DNA of 64,000 nucleotides from DASWJZ01 sp963720705 (GCA_963720705.1 CAVRGJ010000007.1:620001-684000); one strand, 5' to 3'; shown: positions 33,869-43,391, numbered from the stretch's first letter. The notes: a model not told the origin generated them from the letters alone. Numbers and translations are program-made.

Positions 33869-35098
33869 GCCCTCCCACCGAAGGATATAGAGCCCGGCAT
33901 TGTAGTCCGTCAGATACATGAGCCCGTCGGGCTGCACGTAGACGTCGACGGAGTGGAGCACCCGCTTGATGTTGGTGCGATGGTCGAACCAGCCCGCCGG
34001 CGGCGGCGGCACGAAATAGCCGATCTCCTCCGGCCGGAACGGGTTCTTGATATCGAAGATCCTGAGCCCGGCGTTCTGATAAGTGGCGAACACGATATCT
34101 GAGCTGACGAAAGCGTCCGGGCGGTTCTCCCAAAGGTTATGCGGACCGAAGGCGCCGCCCTTGGCGACGTAGTCCTGATCAGAAGGGATCGGCATCGTTG
34201 CGATCGAGACCGGGTTCGCACGCTCGCGAATATCGAAGACCCAGGTATGCTTCATCGGCTCGACCGAGATGTCGTCCGCCGCCTCGTCGTCGACGATGAG
34301 GAGGTCGCGGTTGAGGAGCGGCAGCGACGTGTGCGTATTGCCGCCGAAAGGCGGGCACCAGTTGCGGTGAGCGATGAGTTTCGGCGCCGCTTTGTCCTTC
34401 ACGTCGAGAAGCGTAACGCCGCCGTTTCGCCAGGCCGCGCATGCCAGATCGCCTGCGACGATGGCGTGATGCAGCGCGACACGACCGTTGAAATCGTTGG
34501 TTTCTCCGCCCGCCTTCCACATGCCCGGGAGCCACCAGCGGCTCACTTCCCGCGGCCGCGTCGGGTCCTCAAGGTCGATGATCATCAGGATATGATCGGT
34601 ATAGCCGTGAAGAAGCGCGGTTGCGTAGACGTAGCGCTCGCCGACCCACCAAAGCCGATGGAAACCGAAACCGTCGACCGGCATGAAGCCGATCGGCCGC
34701 GGCTTTGCCGGATTGGTGATGTCGTAGACGCGAAGCCCGCCGGAATAGTCGACGCCGTTCTTGCCGGTGAGCTTCGGGTCGCTCAGGTCGAGCGACTGGC
34801 CGTAATAGTCCTTCACCTGCAGCTTGAAGAAATCGAACTCCTCGATGACGAGAAGCAGGTCGCCGAAAGCCTGGCCGTGGATCGACCATGAACGCGGATG
34901 CACGGGCAAGAAATTCACCGGCTTCGGTGCGCGCGGATCGCGCACGTCGATCACGGTTACGCCGCCGCTGAAAGGATGGAAGACGAAGGCGTGGCCCTTA
35001 TTGACCATGACTTGCGCCCCGTCGGAACGCCCGCCCTGGTCGGAATAGCCGACGAAGCTGACGTTCTTTGCGCTCTCCGCCTTCGTCGGGTCACTCAT
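33863..35098 (-). CDS. LVIVD-repeat beta-propeller-like protein
   Basis: The product is 411 residues without a signal peptide. Repeated strands of the LVIVD type are seen: VTVIDVRDPRAPKPVNFLP, LRVYDITNPAKPRPIGFMP, LMIIDLEDPTRPREVSRWW, VTLLDVKDKAAPKLIAHR, LRIFDIKNPFRPEEIGYFVP. The function of such proteins is unknown. It lies ten bases downstream of the hydroxyacid dehydrogenase gene and probably belongs to the same sugar-acid operon. Its stop codon lies inside attR. The insertion left the gene intact but replaced what follows it. Confidence 0.88.
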   Translation of the reverse strand: MSDPTKAESAKNVSFVGYSDQGGRSDGAQVMVNKGHAFVFHPFSGGVTVIDVRDPRAPKPVNFLPVHPRSWSIHGQAFGDLLLVIEEFDFFKLQVKDYYGQSLDLSDPKLTGKNGVDYSGGLRVYDITNPAKPRPIGFMPVDGFGFHRLWWVGERYVYATALLHGYTDHILMIIDLEDPTRPREVSRWWLPGMWKAGGETNDFNGRVALHHAIVAGDLACAAWRNGGVTLLDVKDKAAPKLIAHRNWCPPFGGNTHTSLPLLNRDLLIVDDEAADDISVEPMKHTWVFDIRERANPVSIATMPIPSDQDYVAKGGAFGPHNLWENRPDAFVSSDIVFATYQNAGLRIFDIKNPFRPEEIGYFVPPPPAGWFDHRTNIKRVLHSVDVYVQPDGLMYLTDYNAGLYILRWEGA

Positions 35099-35108
35099 GG
35101 CTGCGCCA

Positions 35109-36077
35109 CTATGCCCTGAGCGCCGCCGCGGCCGGAGCGCGCACGACGTTGACGAGCGGCCTTCCGTCGCGAAGGCGCGAGATGTTGTCGGCGAAGACTT
35201 TCGTCCGACGCTCCCACACGCCCTCCGTCCAGGCGGCGGAATGCGCGGTCATGCGGACGTTCGGGAGGTCGCCAAAGGGAAGGTTGCCGGGTTCGACCTG
35301 ATCGTCGGGCGAGGTCGGATATCGGTACCATGTGTCGAGCACCGCACCCGCTATCGCCCCGCCCCTCAAGGCTTCGTAGAGGTCCTTCTCGACCACGATC
35401 TCGGCGCGGGCGATATTGATCAAAAGCGCGGACGGCTTCATGCGGTGAAGCTCGCGCGCCGCGATCATGCCTCTTGTCGAATTGCTCAAAGGACAGGCAA
35501 GCACAACGAAATCCGATTGAGCCAGGAGCTCAGGGAGCCGCTCCGACGTGCCAAGCCAGTCCACGTTCGGCTCACGCTCGCGCCGGGTCGCGGTCACGGC
35601 CATGACCCGCATATCGAATGCCTTCGCACGCCGTGCGATCGCCTGGCCGATGTGTCCGAGCCCGACAAGGCCCAAAGTGCGCCCGGCAATCTCGCCATGC
35701 GCGACGCGGTTGAAATAGGCGCCGGCCCAGCCGCGCCGGCCGATCTCGTTCGTCAGCGCGGTGAACCCGAGCGCATGGTCGAGTATCGCCGCGAACACGT
35801 ACTCTGCGATCGGAGTCTCGTGTTCGAAGGCATTGCACACCCACGGCTCGCCGGGGAGTGCGGCGAAGTCGATCTTGTCGATCCCGGCGCCGGGGAGCTG
35901 AAGCAGCCGAAACCGCGCGCGGTCACGATCCTTGGCCGCGAAGCGCGACGCGATCAGGACGTCGATATCGACGGGTTGCGCCGGCTCAGGCGGGATGTCG
36001 ACGAACGCGTCGCCCGGAAGCAAGGCTTCGAGCCGTGTCCTCTGCGTGGCGGCGATGTCCCAGAGCGCGATCCGCAT
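35109..36077 (-). CDS. D-isomer-specific 2-hydroxyacid dehydrogenase
   Basis: The product is 322 residues. The NAD-binding signature is LGLVGLGHIGQAIARRAKAFD. The catalytic region includes LLINIARAEIVVEKDLYEAL (Arg), VLDTWYRYP (the usual Glu/Asp segment) and TAHSAAWT (His). It reduces or oxidises a 2-hydroxy acid; in this operon a sugar-acid derivative such as a 2-oxo acid product is likely. It starts three bases after the kdgD stop. Confidence 0.88.
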   Translation of the reverse strand: MRIALWDIAATQRTRLEALLPGDAFVDIPPEPAQPVDIDVLIASRFAAKDRDRARFRLLQLPGAGIDKIDFAALPGEPWVCNAFEHETPIAEYVFAAILDHALGFTALTNEIGRRGWAGAYFNRVAHGEIAGRTLGLVGLGHIGQAIARRAKAFDMRVMAVTATRREREPNVDWLGTSERLPELLAQSDFVVLACPLSNSTRGMIAARELHRMKPSALLINIARAEIVVEKDLYEALRGGAIAGAVLDTWYRYPTSPDDQVEPGNLPFGDLPNVRMTAHSAAWTEGVWERRTKVFADNISRLRDGRPLVNVVRAPAAAALRA

Positions 36078-36080
36078 GTG

Positions 36081-37043
36081 TCACCCGATTGCCCCGGCGG
36101 CTGAGACGCCGTAGCGAAGCGGCTCGCCGGCCTCCGCAAGGTTTCGCTCGATGAGCGCCGCAAGCTCCGCCTCCTCGCTTGCGGAGAGGTCAACCAGCGG
36201 CGGGCGCACGCGGCCCGCCGATCGTCCGACGATTCTGAGCCCCGCCTTCATGATCGAGACAGCGTAGCCCTTCTTGCGGCTGCGGATCGCGCTGAGCGGT
36301 ACGTAGAAATCGCGAAGCAGACGCTCGAACGTGGTGCGATCGTCGTCGCGAACAGCCTGGAAGTAGCGGGTGGCGAGTCCGGGAAGGAAGGTGAAGACTG
36401 CAGACGTGTAGCTGCGGATCCCGATCGCGAAACATTGCGGCGCGATCATCTCTGCCGTGGGCACACCGTTGATGACGACGAGCCGGTCGCCGGCGCGCTG
36501 CTTCAGGATCGTGAGCTGCTCGAAGTCGCCGGTGCCGTCCTTCAAGGCGATCAGGTTCGGACACGTCTCAGCGAGGCGGAGCGCGGTGCTTGGAGCGAGC
36601 ACGCCGTTGCCGCGGCTATAGACAATGACGGCGAGCGAGGTCGATCCGCAGACCGCTTCGACATACGCCGCGAGCCCCGCCTGCTCGCTGCCGACGAGAT
36701 AGGGTGGGAAAAGCAGCAGTGCCGCTGCGCCCGCCTTCTCCGCGCTCCGCGCCATTTCGGACGCGATCGCGACGCCGAACCCGACGCCTGCGACGACAGG
36801 AATCTCAGGCGTTGCATCGACCGCGGCGCGGATCAGAAGGTCATGCTCGCCAAGCGACAGCGAAAAGAGCTCGCCGGCGCCGCCGGCCGCGACCATCGCG
36901 CTCGGCCGGTGTGCCGCAAGGTGATGAAGCTCGCTCTGGAACCCCTCGACGTCGACGGCGCCGGCCTCATCGAACGACGTCGCCGGAAAGGCCAGGATGC
37001 CCTCCGCTATCCGCCGCTTGAGAACTTCCCGGGCTGGCGTCAC
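36081..37043 (-). CDS. kdgD: 5-dehydro-4-deoxyglucarate dehydratase
   Basis: The product is 320 residues of the DapA/NAL TIM-barrel family. It dehydrates and decarboxylates 5-keto-4-deoxy-D-glucarate to 2-oxoglutarate semialdehyde in sugar-acid breakdown. Seen: the IAEGILAFPATSFD start, AVIVYSRGNG with the catalytic Tyr, and LIALKDGTGDFEQ with the Schiff-base Lys. The start is a GTG. A palindromic operator-like element lies 30-65 bases upstream, and the IclR gene is next upstream on the same strand. Confidence 0.9.
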   Translation of the reverse strand: MTPAREVLKRRIAEGILAFPATSFDEAGAVDVEGFQSELHHLAAHRPSAMVAAGGAGELFSLSLGEHDLLIRAAVDATPEIPVVAGVGFGVAIASEMARSAEKAGAAALLLFPPYLVGSEQAGLAAYVEAVCGSTSLAVIVYSRGNGVLAPSTALRLAETCPNLIALKDGTGDFEQLTILKQRAGDRLVVINGVPTAEMIAPQCFAIGIRSYTSAVFTFLPGLATRYFQAVRDDDRTTFERLLRDFYVPLSAIRSRKKGYAVSIMKAGLRIVGRSAGRVRPPLVDLSASEEAELAALIERNLAEAGEPLRYGVSAAGAIG

Positions 37044-37072
37044 GTTCGCAATCCGCTCGCTTGAAGGCCGCG

Positions 37073-37108
37073 TCCCATTGTGTGGGACATATTCTCATCA
37101 AATGAGAC
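37073..37108 (-). promoter_or_regulatory. operator-like element before kdgD (copy 1)
   Basis: Two inverted repeats lie side by side: GTCCCA-TTGTG-TGGGAC and TCTCAT-CAA-ATGAGA. The same two-part element recurs at 41804-41839 with conserved TCCCATT, TGGGAC, CAA and TGAGAC at identical spacing. The site covers the expected promoter of kdgD. The IclR regulator next door is the natural candidate to bind it. Confidence 0.7.
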
Positions 37109-37131
37109 GGTAGACAGAGGCTTCAAGAGCG

Positions 37132-37998
37132 TCAAGGCGATGCGCCGCGCACGAAGCCAAGGCGCTCGGAGATCGCCTTGGCGGTCTCCGAGACGAGGCC
37201 TCCGATGCGATCGATCTGCAATAGGACCCGTTCCGCCGGCCCCGACACGCTGATTGCGGCAACCGGCTGACTGCGATGATCGAAGACCGCAGCGGCGGTG
37301 CAGGCGAGCGTTGCCTCGAACTCGCTATGATCAATTGCGTAACCGCGGCTCTTGATCTCCGCGATCTCCCGGTCGAGCGCGACGGCGCTCGTGATCGTAT
37401 TGTCGGTGTAGCGCTTGAGAGAGACGCGACCGAGCAGCACGCGCCGCTCCCTTTCGTCCATCGCCGAGAGAAAAGCCTTGCCGACGGCGCTCGCGTGCAT
37501 CGGGCGGTGCGAGCCGAGGCGCGAGCTGATGGTCACCGACTGCGGACCCTGCTCTCGGTAGAGAAGCACCATGCTGTCGGCGTCGAACACCGCAAGGTTG
37601 ACGGCCTCGCCTGCCATTTCGAGCAAGAGGCGCAACAGTTCCGGCGCCACCTGCATCACGTCGGTCGACTGCAACGCGACGACCCCAAGCTGCACCGCCT
37701 CGCGGCCGAGCCGCCAGCGATTGGTCGTGCTGTTGACCTCCAGGAACCCGAGCTCACGCAGCCGCTCGGCGATCCGATAGGTCGTCGAGCGGCTGAGACC
37801 GACGGCGACCGCTACCTCTGGGATCGTCGCTTCGGGGGAGCGCTTGAAGAACTGCAGAATGGAGAGCCCCCGCTCAAGCGTTCCGATGGGCGCTTCGGGA
37901 GCGGGCTCGACCGACTTTCGTCGTGGCAATTTGGGCAAGGGTGCAGCAAGCGATGCAGGTTTCGCCGCCAAACTCGCCGTTCGCTTTGCCCGGGTCAA
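37132..37998 (-). CDS. IclR family transcriptional regulator
   Basis: The product is 288 residues with a TTG start. The winged helix is at about residues 39-95 (TLERGLSILQFFKRSPEATIPEVAVAVGLSRSTTYRI and RLRELGFLEV). The effector domain follows, with SRLGSHRPMHASAVGKAFLSAMDERER and GYAIDHSEFEATLACTAAAVFD. It lies between the sugar ABC importer and the kdgD operon on the same strand. Two matching operator-like sites bracket this unit, so it probably controls both in response to a sugar acid. Confidence 0.9.
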   Translation of the reverse strand: MTRAKRTASLAAKPASLAAPLPKLPRRKSVEPAPEAPIGTLERGLSILQFFKRSPEATIPEVAVAVGLSRSTTYRIAERLRELGFLEVNSTTNRWRLGREAVQLGVVALQSTDVMQVAPELLRLLLEMAGEAVNLAVFDADSMVLLYREQGPQSVTISSRLGSHRPMHASAVGKAFLSAMDERERRVLLGRVSLKRYTDNTITSAVALDREIAEIKSRGYAIDHSEFEATLACTAAAVFDHRSQPVAAISVSGPAERVLLQIDRIGGLVSETAKAISERLGFVRGASP

Positions 37999-38071
37999 GG
38001 ATCACATGCCCATGTTTTCTGGCTTCGCACCGGCGCAGGCGAGCCCGCGCCGGCACTTCTGAAGCTCTCGC

Positions 38072-39187
38072 CTATTGCACACCCCAGATCTCTTTGTAGT
38101 GCTCGCGATAATTGTTCGACGGCTCGAAGCGGTTCTTGTCGCCGCCGTCGGCGTCGACGTTGGCCTTGGTCACGAGGTGGACCTTGGTCACGAAGCCCGA
38201 CGGGCCTTCGCCGTTGAAGGCGCGGTTCAACTCGTCGACCAATTGCCAGCCGTGCATCACCGCCGGCTCGGGGACGGTCGCGACCTGATACTGGCCGTTG
38301 CGGATGCGCTGATAGGCGGATTCGCTGCCGTCACCGGCGGCGACCAGATGCGGCGGCGCGCTCGGATCGATGCCGGCGGCTTTCAGCGTCGGCACGGCGA
38401 AATCGAAATACACCTCGTTGAACGTGAGGATGTAGCCGAGATTGCCGCCGAAGCGCTGGAGCAGCGAGCTGATCAGTCCGGGCGTCCGCTGCGGCACCTC
38501 TCCGAAAGGCGCGTTGTCTTCGGAGAGAAGCTTGCAGCCGCTGCACTCACTGATCGCCTTTTCGATACCGTCGCTCTTCGTCACCACGATCGGATACTGA
38601 CGGTCGCTGATGACTTCCGCCTGTGCCGTGCCGTTTGAATCGACGACGGCGTATTCGCCGGCGGTGTAGGCGATGTCCCAGGGATCGGTGCCGACGTTGG
38701 TGAAGACCTTGGGATCGGCGACCGGGCCGGGCTTGTCGGTGGCGTGCCAGCCGATGACCACGATGCCGGCGTCGTTCGCCTGCTGGATCAGGGTCTTGTT
38801 GTTCTCGATCGAGACCGAGCCGAGAATGATCGCGTCGGGCTTCAGCGCGATTGCCTGAGCGAGCGCGTCGGCGCCGCCGGTCGCGGTGCCCTTGCCGTCC
38901 ATCAGCGTAAATTTCCAGCCAAGTACGCCCGCCGCTTCCTCCGCGCCGCGCGCCGAGTCGGCGTTACCGCTCGAGTTCTGCGTGAGCGACACGTAGACAA
39001 TGGACTTGTCCTTGGCTGCCTTCGGTCCGGTTGTCGGTCCATCCCAGGTCGTCTGCGGACCGACCGAGCGGGCGATGTCCGCCTTCATGCGGTCGAGCAC
39101 GTCGTCCGCCAAGGCGGCACTCACCAGCGTTACAGCCGCGAAGCCGGCGACTGCACCCGAGAGCAAATGCTTACGTAGTCTGTTCAT
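38072..39187 (-). CDS. sugar ABC transporter, periplasmic substrate-binding protein
   Basis: The product is 371 residues with an AGGAGG-like site before the ATG. A signal peptide (MNRLRKHLLSGAVAGFAAVTLVSAALA) is followed by a type I periplasmic-binding fold (SIVYVSLTQNSSGNADSARGAEEAA, LKPDAIILGSVSIENNKTLIQQANDAGIVVIGW). It belongs to the ribose/RbsB-like group. The substrate cannot be read; with kdgD downstream, a hexuronate or aldarate is likely. It is the third gene of the ATPase-permease-SBP unit. Confidence 0.9.
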   Translation of the reverse strand: MNRLRKHLLSGAVAGFAAVTLVSAALADDVLDRMKADIARSVGPQTTWDGPTTGPKAAKDKSIVYVSLTQNSSGNADSARGAEEAAGVLGWKFTLMDGKGTATGGADALAQAIALKPDAIILGSVSIENNKTLIQQANDAGIVVIGWHATDKPGPVADPKVFTNVGTDPWDIAYTAGEYAVVDSNGTAQAEVISDRQYPIVVTKSDGIEKAISECSGCKLLSEDNAPFGEVPQRTPGLISSLLQRFGGNLGYILTFNEVYFDFAVPTLKAAGIDPSAPPHLVAAGDGSESAYQRIRNGQYQVATVPEPAVMHGWQLVDELNRAFNGEGPSGFVTKVHLVTKANVDADGGDKNRFEPSNNYREHYKEIWGVQ

Positions 39188-39224
39188 GCGAATTCCTCCC
39201 TTTTTCCTTCCACCTCTTCTCGCT

Positions 39225-40280
39225 TCACCGTCTGCGCCGGCGAGCGGCGTAACCCGCCAAACCGACGGAGATGATCAGGGCGGCGCCCTGAAAGATCGGC
39301 TCGGCGAAGAACGAGTTTCCGAGCTGCTGCAGCCCGGCGATGCCGACCGCGAGCACGAGCACGGCAATGATCGTGCCCCAGGCGTTGACGCGGCCCGGCC
39401 TGACGGTGGTCGCGCCAAGTAGCGCGCCGACGAAGGCCGGCAGCAAGAATTCCGGACCGACGGAGCTCTGCGCGACCTGCAGCCGCGCCGCGAGGAGCAC
39501 GCCGGCCAACCCGACGATCAGGCCGCTGCACACGAAAGAGCCCATCACGAGCCGGCGGGCCGGGATGCCGGTCAGCTCGGCTGCCCTTCGGTTCGATCCG
39601 ATGGCGTAGAGGTGGCGGCCGACCGGCACGTGCTCCAGGCAGACCCAGGCGAGGATCGCGACCGCCGCGACCATGTAGGTCGGGAGCGGAATTGAGAGAA
39701 GCTTGGCGTCGTTCAGATCGGCGAAAGCGAGCGGCACGTTGCCGACGAGCTGCGTGCCGTTCGTGTACCAGGAGCCGATGCCGTAAAGGATGGTGCCGAC
39801 GCCGAGCGTAGCGATGAAGGAATTGATCTTCGCGTATTCGACCAAGACGCCGTTGATCCAGCCGACCAGGCCGCCGATGCCGATGGTCGCGATCACGACA
39901 AGGGGCCACGGCAGATAGAGGTCCGTCAGGAGACCCATCGCCGTGATGTGCATAAGGCCGACATTGTAGGCGATCGAGAGATCGTAGTTGCCGGTCGAGA
40001 TGACGACCATCTCGGCCATGGCGAGGAGCGCGACGGTCGTGTTGTTGCCGAGAATGGCGCGGAACGTCTGCGTCCCGGTGAACGTCTGCGGCAAGAGGAA
40101 CGAGAAGATGATGACGAGGACGATGCCGAAGACGAGAAGACCGTGAACGGAGAGCACGTGGAGGATGAGCGCCTTCGCGCCGCGCCGTTCCGGCGCAGCC
40201 GGCGGCTCGCTCTGCGCAGAGATCGGCGGCATCTCGACCGGCCCCTCGTCCTTCGGGTCGTAGTCGCGGCTGGCGGTCAT
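39225..40280 (-). CDS. sugar ABC transporter permease (RbsC/AraH type)
   Basis: The product is 351 residues and a polytopic inner-membrane protein with about ten hydrophobic segments, starting at LLVFGIVLVIIFSFLLP. The family pattern is clear: ISTGNYDLSIAYNVGLM, INSFIATLGVGTILYGIG and IGSNRRAAELTGIPARR, the coupling loop. The ATG at 40280 overlaps the ATPase stop by four bases. It pairs with the RbsA-like ATPase and the binding protein. Confidence 0.91.
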   Translation of the reverse strand: MTASRDYDPKDEGPVEMPPISAQSEPPAAPERRGAKALILHVLSVHGLLVFGIVLVIIFSFLLPQTFTGTQTFRAILGNNTTVALLAMAEMVVISTGNYDLSIAYNVGLMHITAMGLLTDLYLPWPLVVIATIGIGGLVGWINGVLVEYAKINSFIATLGVGTILYGIGSWYTNGTQLVGNVPLAFADLNDAKLLSIPLPTYMVAAVAILAWVCLEHVPVGRHLYAIGSNRRAAELTGIPARRLVMGSFVCSGLIVGLAGVLLAARLQVAQSSVGPEFLLPAFVGALLGATTVRPGRVNAWGTIIAVLVLAVGIAGLQQLGNSFFAEPIFQGAALIISVGLAGYAARRRRR

Positions 40281-41797
40281 TGGAGCGCCGCGCTTCGCGC
40301 TTCGGTGACTGCCGCGGCGCCGCACACGGCGTGGGTCAACGCGGCGACACTCAGTTCCGGACGCGCTATCTCCGCCACGATTCGCCCGCGGCTGAAGGCA
40401 AGCACACGGTCGCAAATCTGCGCGAGCTCGTCCAAGTCGGAGGAGATGATGATGGACGACGTGCCGGCCGCCGCGTCCTCCGCCATCATCCGGTAGATCT
40501 CGGACTTCGCGCCGAAGTCGACGCCGATCGTCGGCTCCTCGAGGATGAGGAGCTTGTAGCGGCGGCCGGCCCAGCGGGCGAGCACGACCTTCTGCTGGTT
40601 GCCGCCGGAAAGCGTGGAGATGTCGCGGTCGGGATCGGCGGGGCGCACGTCGAACTTCGCAAGAATGCCGGCCGCGGCCTGCCGCTCTTTCTTGCGGCTC
40701 CGCAGCCGAAAAGATTTCTGGCCGAAATTCAGCGGGTTCAGGAAGAGGTTTTCCTTCACGCTCAGCGTTCCGGCGAGCGCCTCTTCGGCGCGTTTGCCGG
40801 TGGCAAAGCCGAGCCCGGCCGCGATTGCCGCCGCGGGCGCATCGATCCTTGCTTCGGTACCGTTGATGCGAACGATGCCGGCGTCGCGTTGAAGCACGCC
40901 CGCGATGGCGCGGCCCACGACCTCGTGCCCTTGCCCGCGCAGCCCCGCCAGCCCGACGATCTCGCCGACGCCGACATGGAAGTCGATCGGACCGACCGAC
41001 CCGGCGCGAAGCCCTTCGACCTCGAGCGCCGGAACGCCGCGCTGCTTCTTGCGCGACATCAGAAGCGCCACCGGCGCGCGGCCCACGATGTCCGTCACGA
41101 GCTGCTCCGGCGACAGCGTGACCGGCCGGTAGACGGCAACGGTGCGGCCATCGCGGAGCACCGTGACGGCGTCGGCGATGCGGAACACCTCGTCGAGCCG
41201 GTGCGTGACGTAGATCACGCCGGCGTTCCGCTCGCGTAGACGGGACAACGTGCCGAAGAGTTTGCCGACATCCGCCTCCGGCAGGCTCGCCGTTGGCTCG
41301 TCGAGGACGAGGAGGTCGACCTTCTCCACGAGGGCACGGGCGATAGCCACGATAGATTTCTCGGCGCGGGTCAATTCACTGACCGGCCGATCAAGCGGCA
41401 ACGGCGAGCCAAGGAAATCGAGTGCCTCCGCCGCGACACGGTTCACCGCCTTCCAATCGATGAACTTCCACCGTCGCGGATAGCCATAGCCCATAGCCAT
41501 GTTCTCGCCGACGCTCATCGTCTCGATCAGGCCGAGATCCTGGTGGACGAAAGCGACACGGCGCCGGACGGAAAGTTGATCGCGCGGCACGCCGCCGATC
41601 CGGATCTCACCGGCGTCCGCCGGGTAGACGCCCGCGAGTATCTTGATCAGCGTCGATTTGCCGGCACCGTTCGCACCGAGAAGCGCGTGTATCTCGCCGG
41701 GCAGAACGGAGAAGTCGACGTAACGCAGCGCCTCGGTGCCGCCGAAGCGCTTGCAGAGCCCACGGACCTCCAAGAGTGCGTCCCCGCCCCGGGTCAT
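40277..41797 (-). CDS. sugar ABC transporter ATP-binding protein (RbsA/MglA type)
   Basis: The product is 506 residues with two fused ATPase halves. The first half has Walker A GANGAGKST and Walker B LLVLDEPTA, but a degenerate signature loop (SELTRAEKS). The second has a degenerate Walker A (AGLRGQGHE) and an intact STLSGGNQQK. That complementary decay is normal for RbsA-type proteins. I chose the ATG at 41797 with GGGA six bases upstream, since the ATG at 41809 lies inside the operator-like element. It is the first gene of the transporter unit. Confidence 0.92.
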   Translation of the reverse strand: MTRGGDALLEVRGLCKRFGGTEALRYVDFSVLPGEIHALLGANGAGKSTLIKILAGVYPADAGEIRIGGVPRDQLSVRRRVAFVHQDLGLIETMSVGENMAMGYGYPRRWKFIDWKAVNRVAAEALDFLGSPLPLDRPVSELTRAEKSIVAIARALVEKVDLLVLDEPTASLPEADVGKLFGTLSRLRERNAGVIYVTHRLDEVFRIADAVTVLRDGRTVAVYRPVTLSPEQLVTDIVGRAPVALLMSRKKQRGVPALEVEGLRAGSVGPIDFHVGVGEIVGLAGLRGQGHEVVGRAIAGVLQRDAGIVRINGTEARIDAPAAAIAAGLGFATGKRAEEALAGTLSVKENLFLNPLNFGQKSFRLRSRKKERQAAAGILAKFDVRPADPDRDISTLSGGNQQKVVLARWAGRRYKLLILEEPTIGVDFGAKSEIYRMMAEDAAAGTSSIIISSDLDELAQICDRVLAFSRGRIVAEIARPELSVAALTHAVCGAAAVTEARSAALQ

Positions 41798-41803
41798 CCA
41801 AAA

Positions 41804-41839
41804 TCCCATTCACTGGGACAATATTTCAGCAATTGAGAC
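41804..41839 (-). promoter_or_regulatory. operator-like element before the sugar ABC operon (copy 2)
   Basis: TCCCATT-CAC-TGGGAC is followed by a CAA-TTGAGAC half, matching the element before kdgD (37073-37108) in order, spacing and most bases. It lies immediately before the ATPase start, where a bound repressor would block transcription. Confidence 0.7.
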
Positions 41840-41893
41840 TATGAGTGTAGCGGTGCACCCGTCAAGTTCGAGTCCCGAAGGCCCGCGAGGTGA

Positions 41894-43391
41894 TCAGTCG
41901 ACGACGATCGCTTCCGCCTCAATCTCAACCTCGTAGCCGCCGACGAGGTTGGATACTTCAACCAGCGTGTTGGCTGGTCGGACATGACCGAGATAGCGTC
42001 CGTGCACATGGGCGACCGCCTGCCAAGCGCTCACGTCGCGAACGTAGATTCGGGTCCTGACAACGTCCTCGAGCGTTCCGCCGAGCGATTCGATGCTCGC
42101 TGCGATCTTGTCGAGGACATAGACCGTCTGTCCGCGCGGATCGCCCTTGCAGACCATCGTTCCGCCGCCATGTGTGGCGGTCGTTCCGCTGACGAGAATG
42201 CGCGCCCCGTCGCGCACGGCTCGACTGTAGCCGCAGATCGGCTCCCAGATGCTTCCCGTATCGATGATCAGCCGGCTCGGGCGACCTGGCACACGAACCG
42301 CCGAATAGACCTTAGGAGGAGAACCGACGTGATGGCTCAGGTCGCCTGAGGCGGTGAGATAGGGCGGGCGACGATATTCGTCGCCGCAATCGCCTGGGAC
42401 GCGCTTGGCGCCGGCAAGCGCCGCCTCGATCAAAGCATGGTCCGCGTCGTCGAGACGGAAGGAGAAGAGGCGAAGATTATCCTCGCGGTGCTCGCGTTCG
42501 CCGAGACGCGCGCCGATGATCACGCCGCCAACGGCGGGCTGGTCAAGCACCCAGCGCGTGGCGACATTCGCCATCGATACACCGTGGCGCTGCGAGACTT
42601 CGCGTACCGCTGCAAGGATCGTCTGAAGCGTGCCCCAGCCGCCGATGGTATCGACGAAGCGCTTGTACTTCATCGGTACTCCAATCGGTGATGTCCCGAT
42701 CCGCCGGCTCAGGCCGGCCGAGCCATTTCTCGGTAAGGAGGCCGCCGGCAAGCGTCCCGTAGGCGAGAAGTTTGACGCCTTCTGCAGCACAAAAGGCCGA
42801 CATCTCCTCTCCGGCGCGCCGGTCAAGGAGCGAGAAACACACCTGGTTGGTCGCGATCGGTATGCCGTCCTTTACGAGGAGGTGCAGATGGTCGGTGTCG
42901 AAATTGGTGACGCCGAGATGGCGGATAAGCCCCTCGCCCTTGAGGTCTGCCAAAACGTGCATCGCGTCGAGCCAGGCCGGATTTCGGAAGCTCCACCAAT
43001 GGAACTGGAGGAGGTCGATCGCCTTCGTCTTCAAGCGCCGCAACGCGCGCTCGACTCCGGCGCGAACGACATCGGGGCTCATCGGCCCCGGGACAGGGCA
43101 CCATTTGGTGAAGATCGCCGGGCGCGTGCTCGGAAGCACTTGCACCCGACTTGCCGCGAGCAAGTCGTTGAAGCGGCCAGCGATGTCCTCGGCGCTGCCG
43201 TAATGGTCGGCCATGTCGAACGTGTCGAAGCCCGCCTCCGCGTACGCTGCCAGGTCGGCCGCCGCGCGGTCTTGATCGATGCGCGTGCCGACGCGCTCCA
43301 TGTCGGCGACCTGCCAAAGGCCGGTGACGAGACGGCTGACGACGAGCCCGGGCGCAAGCTCAATGCGCTCGGGAGCGGAGGGCTTCGACAT
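41894..43391 (-). pseudogene. aldo/keto reductase fused to a RidA domain, one-base frameshift
   Basis: The first frame (ATG at 43391, AAGAGAG before it) is an aldo/keto reductase: TFDMADHYGSAE with the catalytic Tyr, IFTKWCPV (Lys), LLQFHWW (His). After RDITDWS the frame slips near 42675. The other frame continues MKYKRFVDTIGGWG, VIIGARLGEREH and then a RidA/YjgF domain (YSAVRVPGRPSRLIIDTGSIW, VVRTRIYVRD with the conserved Arg, ANTLVEVSNL). Dropping one base near 42674-42679 restores one chain of about 498 residues, as the second AKR in this window confirms by alignment. Fusion of AKR and RidA is uncommon. The frameshift may be real or a read error. Confidence 0.8.
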
